A stretch of 51,481 nt of DNA, taken from NCBI RefSeq assembly GCF_014737315.1, contig NZ_JPUF01000024.1, forward strand, positions 1 through 51,481, read 5' to 3'. Under the pieces are notes generated by a model, which made no database searches, was not told the origin of the DNA, and was given only the letters and a program-made list of their open reading frames with translations. Source of the DNA: Treponema zioleckii. GTDB lineage: Bacteria > Spirochaetota > Spirochaetia > Treponematales > Treponemataceae. Shown one piece after another: positions 48,191-51,481 of the stretch (the stretch's first letter is position 1; every line of letters starts with the position of its first letter). Made by a program: the position numbers and the translations under genes.

Positions 48191-48748
48191 TTAGAAATAG
48201 AATACTGCGCAAACTTTTGGGATTATTGAAAGATGTGATTCTGGATCAATAGCATCCGCATCAGACCAAAGTTTTACAGGATTGTAGATTGCATCAACTC
48301 CAAAATTCATACCAATAAAATCTGTAAAGTTTATTGCAAATTTTACAGCAAGAGCAGGACCTGCTTCACAATATAAAGATGCTTTTCCTTCTGAATACGA
48401 GTATGAATAAGAATCAGAATTTGAATTATCTCCATGATCAAAAAATATAAGTCCAAGTCCTGCGCCAACTTGGAAATACATTTTTTCTGTTGAGCCAAAT
48501 CTGTAACCAACACCTAAGATTTCGCTGATTGCAGATTTTGGCTCACTTCCAAATGTAAAAGTTGTGTTTGAAAAAATTACTACATTTGCAGGAAACTCAT
48601 AGTCAAAATTTACCGCTCCACCAAATGTTATGCCATCATATCCGTCTGAATAGTCTAACGCAATTCCAGCATCAAGATTTGGTCCTTCTGCAAAAGTTGC
48701 AAAAGCTGTACAAATTGCCAATGCAATTGTCATCAAAATTTTTTTCAT
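48191..48748 (-). CDS. Outer-membrane beta-barrel protein
   Basis: 185 aa with a signal peptide (MKKILMTIALAICTAFATFA). Alternating hydrophobic strands follow (GITFGGAVNFDYEF, VVIFSNTTFTFGS, YFQVGAGLGLIFF, ALAVKFAINFTDF) and the chain ends in VCAVFYF, with the terminal aromatic recognised by the BAM machinery. A Ser/Tyr/Asp-rich loop (about 107-120) is probably surface exposed. It resembles small OmpA/OmpW-like barrels; function unknown. A cctcct-type ribosome-binding site precedes the start. Confidence 0.75.
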   Translation of the reverse strand: MKKILMTIALAICTAFATFAEGPNLDAGIALDYSDGYDGITFGGAVNFDYEFPANVVIFSNTTFTFGSEPKSAISEILGVGYRFGSTEKMYFQVGAGLGLIFFDHGDNSNSDSYSYSYSEGKASLYCEAGPALAVKFAINFTDFIGMNFGVDAIYNPVKLWSDADAIDPESHLSIIPKVCAVFYF

Positions 48749-48780
48749 AAAATCCTCCTACGATTTTATCTTTGATTTTT

Positions 48781-48854
48781 GGGCGAAGTTGAGTTTAACA
48801 AGACTTCGCCCAAAGGGCTTTTTCAATCCCTTTGGGTAGTGTACACTACCCAAA
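48781..48854. repeat. Three adjacent hairpins upstream of the beta-barrel gene
   Basis: gggcgaagt/acttcgccc (48781-48789 / 48803-48811), then caaaggg/ccctttg (48811-48817 / 48828-48834), then the perfect 24-bp palindrome tttgggtagtgtacactacccaaa (48831-48854). The second and third share the tttg segment, so they are mutually exclusive. They occupy the region between attC site 7 and the gene start. Confidence 0.75.
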
Positions 48855-48915
48855 TTTTTAAAGAGAAAAATGTTGGAGATTTTACTTTCACCGAAAGTGG
48901 CGAAGTGCGCCATCA

Positions 48916-48980
48916 GCATAACAATTGCTTAAACGGTGGCGCGGCCTGACCGCGACATCCGCTTTGAAGCTTTGTTATGC
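48916..48980. repeat. attC site 7
   Basis: gcataacaattgc... to ...gctttgttatgc with centre gcgcggcctgaccgcgacatccgc, nearly the same as site 2. The flank (ggcgaagtgcgccatca) differs from that of sites 2-6. Confidence 0.85.
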
Positions 48981-49011
48981 TTTTTTTTTGTATAAAAAAT
49001 ATTCAAATCGT

Positions 49012-49323
49012 TCATTGTAAAAGATTTTCTTCATTACGATTTGACAGTTGTATTCTTCTGACTTCCATAACATCATATATTACAACATACCATACAGTAT
49101 AATTACCAACATTAATTCTTCTATAAGGGTATTTGCGATTTTTCATAGACTGCCAGACAGGAAAACTCTCACACATCGGAACTCTTTCTAGAATGGCCGT
49201 TTCAATTTTATTTAATGTGTTTTGTGCGGCAATCGGATTTTGCAAGACATCCTGAATATAATTTATTATTTCAAATAAATCTTCTTTTGCGATTGGAAGG
49301 TATCGTAATTTGTATTCTTTCAT
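49012..49323 (-). CDS. ParE/RelE-type toxin
   Basis: A 103-aa toxin: YKLRYLPIAKEDLFEIINYI, NPIAAQNTLNKIET, YPYRRINVGNYTVWYVV, ending in VRRIQLSNRNEENLL. The fold and the basic residue pattern match ParE/RelE proteins. It follows the antitoxin stop with no gap (49324). It is related to the toxin at 41659 (shared NPIAA.NT segment) but clearly diverged. Confidence 0.85.
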   Translation of the reverse strand: MKEYKLRYLPIAKEDLFEIINYIQDVLQNPIAAQNTLNKIETAILERVPMCESFPVWQSMKNRKYPYRRINVGNYTVWYVVIYDVMEVRRIQLSNRNEENLLQ

Positions 49324-49584
49324 CTATTTTCGGATACCTCTTCGTAAATCAGAAAAAACTTCTTCATGGGAAAGCCGTTCAGATGTTTCCTCGGCCATTA
49401 TGTCAGCCTCATCCAATTTAGCCTCAATATTGTTTGTAATTGCATCGTACATCTGCAGGGACATTAAAACCATTGAGCCGTATCCATTCTTTGTAAGAAA
49501 AACCGGAGATTTAGTTGAAATAACAACATCCTCAATTTCTGAGTATTTGTTTCTTAAATCTGAAACAGGTCTAATTTGCATCAT
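49324..49584 (-). CDS. Phd/YefM-family antitoxin
   Basis: An 86-aa antitoxin: IRPVSDLRNKYSEIEDVV, SPVFLTKNGYGSMVLMSLQM, then a charged C-terminus with SERLSHEEVFSDLR. It is a homologue of the antitoxin at 41982 and is followed at once by its toxin. The ATG at 49584 has agggg upstream; a second Met follows directly. Confidence 0.85.
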   Translation of the reverse strand: MMQIRPVSDLRNKYSEIEDVVISTKSPVFLTKNGYGSMVLMSLQMYDAITNNIEAKLDEADIMAEETSERLSHEEVFSDLRRGIRK

Positions 49585-49701
49585 ACAGCACCCCTTATCA
49601 TTAAACTATCATTATAGTATCATAATAATATCATTTTAACAATCCATCAGGTTGCAGAATACAAGAACAAGATTTTTAATACCTCTTCAAAAATTCCGGA
49701 C

Positions 49702-50334
49702 CTAATAATAGAACTTCCGATATTCCGGATGGAAAAACTTTATTTGAAGCCATGCAAAAAAATCATTTGAACGTTTATAGGAAAGCGCCACATCAAAATT
49801 TTTTAGGACATCTTCTTTAAAACTTTCTATCAGATTCTTCCCATTATCTGTCTGCCACCATCGGTTGACAGACAGATAAGTTTCCTGTATTGCCGTTACA
49901 AAACCGTCCTCGCCCCTGAAAACATCCGTAACGCCGCACAGTTCTATAACAGCACTGTCAGTCCATTCCTTTATTTCAATAAATACGATTTTATCTATTG
50001 ATTTTAAATAACAGCTGCAGTTCAGTTGGGGCAAGGATTCCCAGAAAATCACATTTCCGTCACTATCATAATGTGGAAAATTGATCGTCTTTACGGAACA
50101 TAAAGCTTTCAGCTCACCAGAATCAATTTGCTTGTCGTAGGCAATAATCTCGCTGTTTGACAGATAATACTCCCTGAAGCTGACGGAAAGTTCTCTGCTC
50201 GAAATATTTTCTGCATAAAAAGTTTCCGGAGCATAAACCCAATCATTATGCGCATAAAATTTTTCATCCGCACCATAAGCAAAGGCAAAAAAAGAAGCGA
50301 AGATAAATATAAACGGAACAATTTTTACTTTCAT
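49702..50334 (-). CDS. Exported hypothetical protein in cassette
   Basis: 210 aa with a signal peptide (MKVKIVPFIFIFASFFAFAYG; cleavage about residue 21). The mature part is rich in aromatic and acidic residues (AHNDWVYAPETFYAENI, LSVNRWWQTDNGKN) with no membrane helix. No family recognised. A ggag lies about 12 nt upstream. Its cassette also carries the toxin-antitoxin pair at 49012-49584, which may stabilise it. Confidence 0.65.
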   Translation of the reverse strand: MKVKIVPFIFIFASFFAFAYGADEKFYAHNDWVYAPETFYAENISSRELSVSFREYYLSNSEIIAYDKQIDSGELKALCSVKTINFPHYDSDGNVIFWESLPQLNCSCYLKSIDKIVFIEIKEWTDSAVIELCGVTDVFRGEDGFVTAIQETYLSVNRWWQTDNGKNLIESFKEDVLKNFDVALSYKRSNDFFAWLQIKFFHPEYRKFYY

Positions 50335-50478
50335 TTTATTTTTACTCCGTTAAACATACAAAAAAAATCCGACTGCTCCTCTGTTAAACTCGTAAGAATT
50401 GTAAACGCTGATTGCATCTTTCCAGTTAAATAACCAAAAGCTTATGATTATTTACAAACCCACGCTAGTGGCGTGTGA

Positions 50479-50542
50479 GCATAACAACTGGTTGTACCGC
50501 AAACCGGCTTGACCCGCTGTCGGCTACGAACCTTTGTTATGC
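50479..50542. repeat. attC site 8
   Basis: gcataacaactgg... to ...cctttgttatgc with centre gcaaaccggcttgacccgctgtcggc. The flank cacgctagtggcgtgtga differs from the gcgccccagtgcggg type and matches the sequence at the window's right end. Confidence 0.85.
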
Positions 50543-50543
50543 T

Positions 50544-50882
50544 TTATCCATTTTTACGGTCATCTACATCTTTATATACTTCCATATTTTCTCTTTTACC
50601 GATACCCCAAACTTCTATAATTTCTACTTTCTCTGGAGTTAAAAGCCTATAAACGATACGAACCCTTTTTCCACAGGCATAAAGTTTATAAAAGCCAGTT
50701 AAATCCATATTTGCTTTATTTCCTAACGGAAAGCCAATAAATGGATTTTTATCTAGTTTTTCAAATTTCTTATCAACTTCTATTTTTATACTTCCATCCA
50801 AGTTATTGTATTCTTCAGCTGCTTCTGGAATTAATTGAATTTTGTCAAAATCATCTTTTTTATCTTCCCATTTTTTTGCCAT
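50544..50882 (-). CDS. RelE-family toxin
   Basis: A 112-aa RelE/ParE-superfamily toxin: LIPEAAEEYNNLDGSIKIEV, KKFEKLDKNPFIG, LTGFYKLYACGKRVRIVYRL, VEIIEVWGIGKRENMEVY. The RIVYR and WGIGKRE segments with basic residues fit RelE-type mRNA interferases. Its ATG overlaps the antitoxin stop by one base (TAATG). It belongs to the first cassette visible from the right. Confidence 0.85.
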   Translation of the reverse strand: MAKKWEDKKDDFDKIQLIPEAAEEYNNLDGSIKIEVDKKFEKLDKNPFIGFPLGNKANMDLTGFYKLYACGKRVRIVYRLLTPEKVEIIEVWGIGKRENMEVYKDVDDRKNG

Positions 50883-51154
50883 TATTTATCCCTCAAAGAA
50901 GACCAGCTGACATTTTTTGAAGCATCATAATGGCTCATTCTTTCCTGAACCATAGAATAAATTTCTTTCTGTTCTTCAAGTTCTTCTAATTCAGCCAGTT
51001 TTTCATAACGGTCGAATGACATCATAACAGCTTCCATTGCGTTATTTTTCATTATAAAAACAGGCTGCTTGTCTTCTGAGATTTTTCGGACTGTTTGAGT
51101 GAGAGTCTTCTGTAACTGTGTAATTGGCATAATTTGGGCTGTATCTACCATCAT
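50882..51154 (-). CDS. Phd/YefM-family antitoxin
   Basis: A 90-aa antitoxin: TAQIMPITQLQKTLTQTVRK, QPVFIMKNNAMEAVMMSFDRY, then a Glu-rich helix (KLAELEELEEQKE) and a C-terminal toxin-binding tail. The family also acts as the operon repressor. Two Met codons at the start; the first has gaggtg upstream. Confidence 0.85.
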   Translation of the reverse strand: MMVDTAQIMPITQLQKTLTQTVRKISEDKQPVFIMKNNAMEAVMMSFDRYEKLAELEELEEQKEIYSMVQERMSHYDASKNVSWSSLRDK

Positions 51155-51290
51155 ATTATCACCTCTGATTTATACAATAATATGTATTATTATATATAGT
51201 CAACTATTATTTATCCTATTAATGGTAGTTTAAATATGTACAGAAGGATTAGAAAAATAACAAAACACATTAATATGATGGAATCAAGAA

Positions 51291-51422
51291 TTAAATAATA
51301 TCAAAATCCTTTTTTTCTTTTTTACCTGCACGAACATCTTGGTAGAAACATATCAATGGAGTAATTAAAATTGCTCCAATTATAAAAAATGCATCTTCTT
51401 TATTTCTTATACGTACATTCAT
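51291..51422 (-). CDS. Small membrane-like protein (43 aa)
   Basis: MNVRIRNKEDAFFIIGAILI, then TPLICFYQDVRAGKKEKKDF. A single hydrophobic segment (about 11-25) is flanked by basic residues, so it may be a one-helix inner-membrane peptide. It lies at the head of the cassette, between the attC beyond the window and the toxin-antitoxin pair. No clear Shine-Dalgarno. The 136 nt between it and the antitoxin hold no other gene. Confidence 0.4.
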   Translation of the reverse strand: MNVRIRNKEDAFFIIGAILITPLICFYQDVRAGKKEKKDFDII

Positions 51423-51461
51423 ATTTACTGACCTAAAATACTATAATTTTTTCGTTTTAAA

Positions 51462-51481
51462 CTACGCCAGTGGCGTGTGAG
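51462..51481. repeat. Flank of attC site 9 (cut by the window end)
   Basis: actacgccagtggcgtgtga matches the sequence that precedes attC site 8 (cacgctagtggcgtgtga). The attC itself should start at the next base. Confidence 0.65.

Larger units (their letters stand above)
39308..51481 (-). mobile_element. Integron gene-cassette array (integrase not in window)
   Basis: Eight complete attC-like sites and the start of a ninth divide the region into gene cassettes. Most genes are on the minus strand and each complete cassette ends with its attC, so the array is read right to left. The attI site and integrase are expected beyond 51481. The sites share ends cataacaa / ttgttatg, a conserved central loop around cttgacc, and mostly a conserved sequence just outside the right-hand (cassette-start) end. 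A chromosomal integron with such sites is known in Treponema denticola. Confidence 0.85.

Noticed and set aside
39308-51481. CRISPR array
   Set aside because: The repeats are 64-133 nt, pair with themselves as attC sites and are separated by genes of 0.9-2.7 kb, not by short spacers.
1-51481. tRNA, rRNA or replication origin
   Set aside because: No cloverleaf, rRNA segment or iteron/dnaA-box cluster was recognised on either strand.

Overview
The window looks like a chromosomal segment of a host-associated spirochaete of the Treponema type. I infer this from three things: the integron attC family (ends of the form cataacaa ... ttgttatg), the truncated AAA-ATPase of the type abundant in treponemes, and the general gene style. 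No rRNA, tRNA or species marker gene is present, so the genus is an inference.

Layout. 1-853: the end of an IS3-like element inserted into a YidC-like membrane gene, now a remnant. 891-6192: a uronic-acid nucleotide-sugar locus with a GHMP kinase and a nucleotidyltransferase on the minus strand, and UDP-glucuronate epimerase, a GT8 glycosyltransferase and UDP-glucose dehydrogenase on the plus strand. 6220-12146: a nitrogen-assimilation block on the minus strand. It holds an AmtB-PII fusion and an asnB-glnA-ANTAR regulator operon. Both units start at near-consensus sigma-70 promoters followed at once by a terminator hairpin with the same preceding motif, which suggests antitermination by the ANTAR protein. 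asnB carries an in-frame amber codon with 58 recognisable codons after it. 12206-21448: ordinary accessory genes (AraC regulator, MATE pump with a 1-nt N-terminal frameshift, LysM lipoprotein, LysR regulator, polar amino-acid ABC operon with a 5' attenuator, an exported SecD-P1-head-like protein, a nitroreductase).

21668-38700 is a defence and mobility island. It contains a truncated AAA-ATPase, a serine recombinase, and a LlaJI-like endonuclease and antitoxin bounded by a duplicated recombinase 3' end. Next comes a five-gene restriction-modification operon: m5C methylase, MORC-like GHKL ATPase, Z1 helicase, DUF4420 PD-(D/E)XK nuclease and an unrecognised 238-aa protein. A PLD-helicase-DUF3427/NUDIX pair and an AAA-ATPase/NUDIX pair follow; their NUDIX proteins are close paralogues.

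39308-51481 is an integron cassette array read on the minus strand. It has eight complete attC sites and the start of a ninth at the window edge. The integrase is not in the window and should lie to the right. Cassettes carry toxin-antitoxin pairs (four ParE/RelE-type, one BrnT/BrnA), a complete type II R-M system, two exported proteins, an outer-membrane beta-barrel, a decayed helical-repeat gene, and a two-gene unit coding an HNH-like nuclease with membrane segments and a coiled-coil membrane protein. This last pair is the best candidate here for an undescribed system. Internal terminators in the array reuse the attC core sequence.

All assignments come from reading the sequence and recalling family motifs. 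No database search was run.
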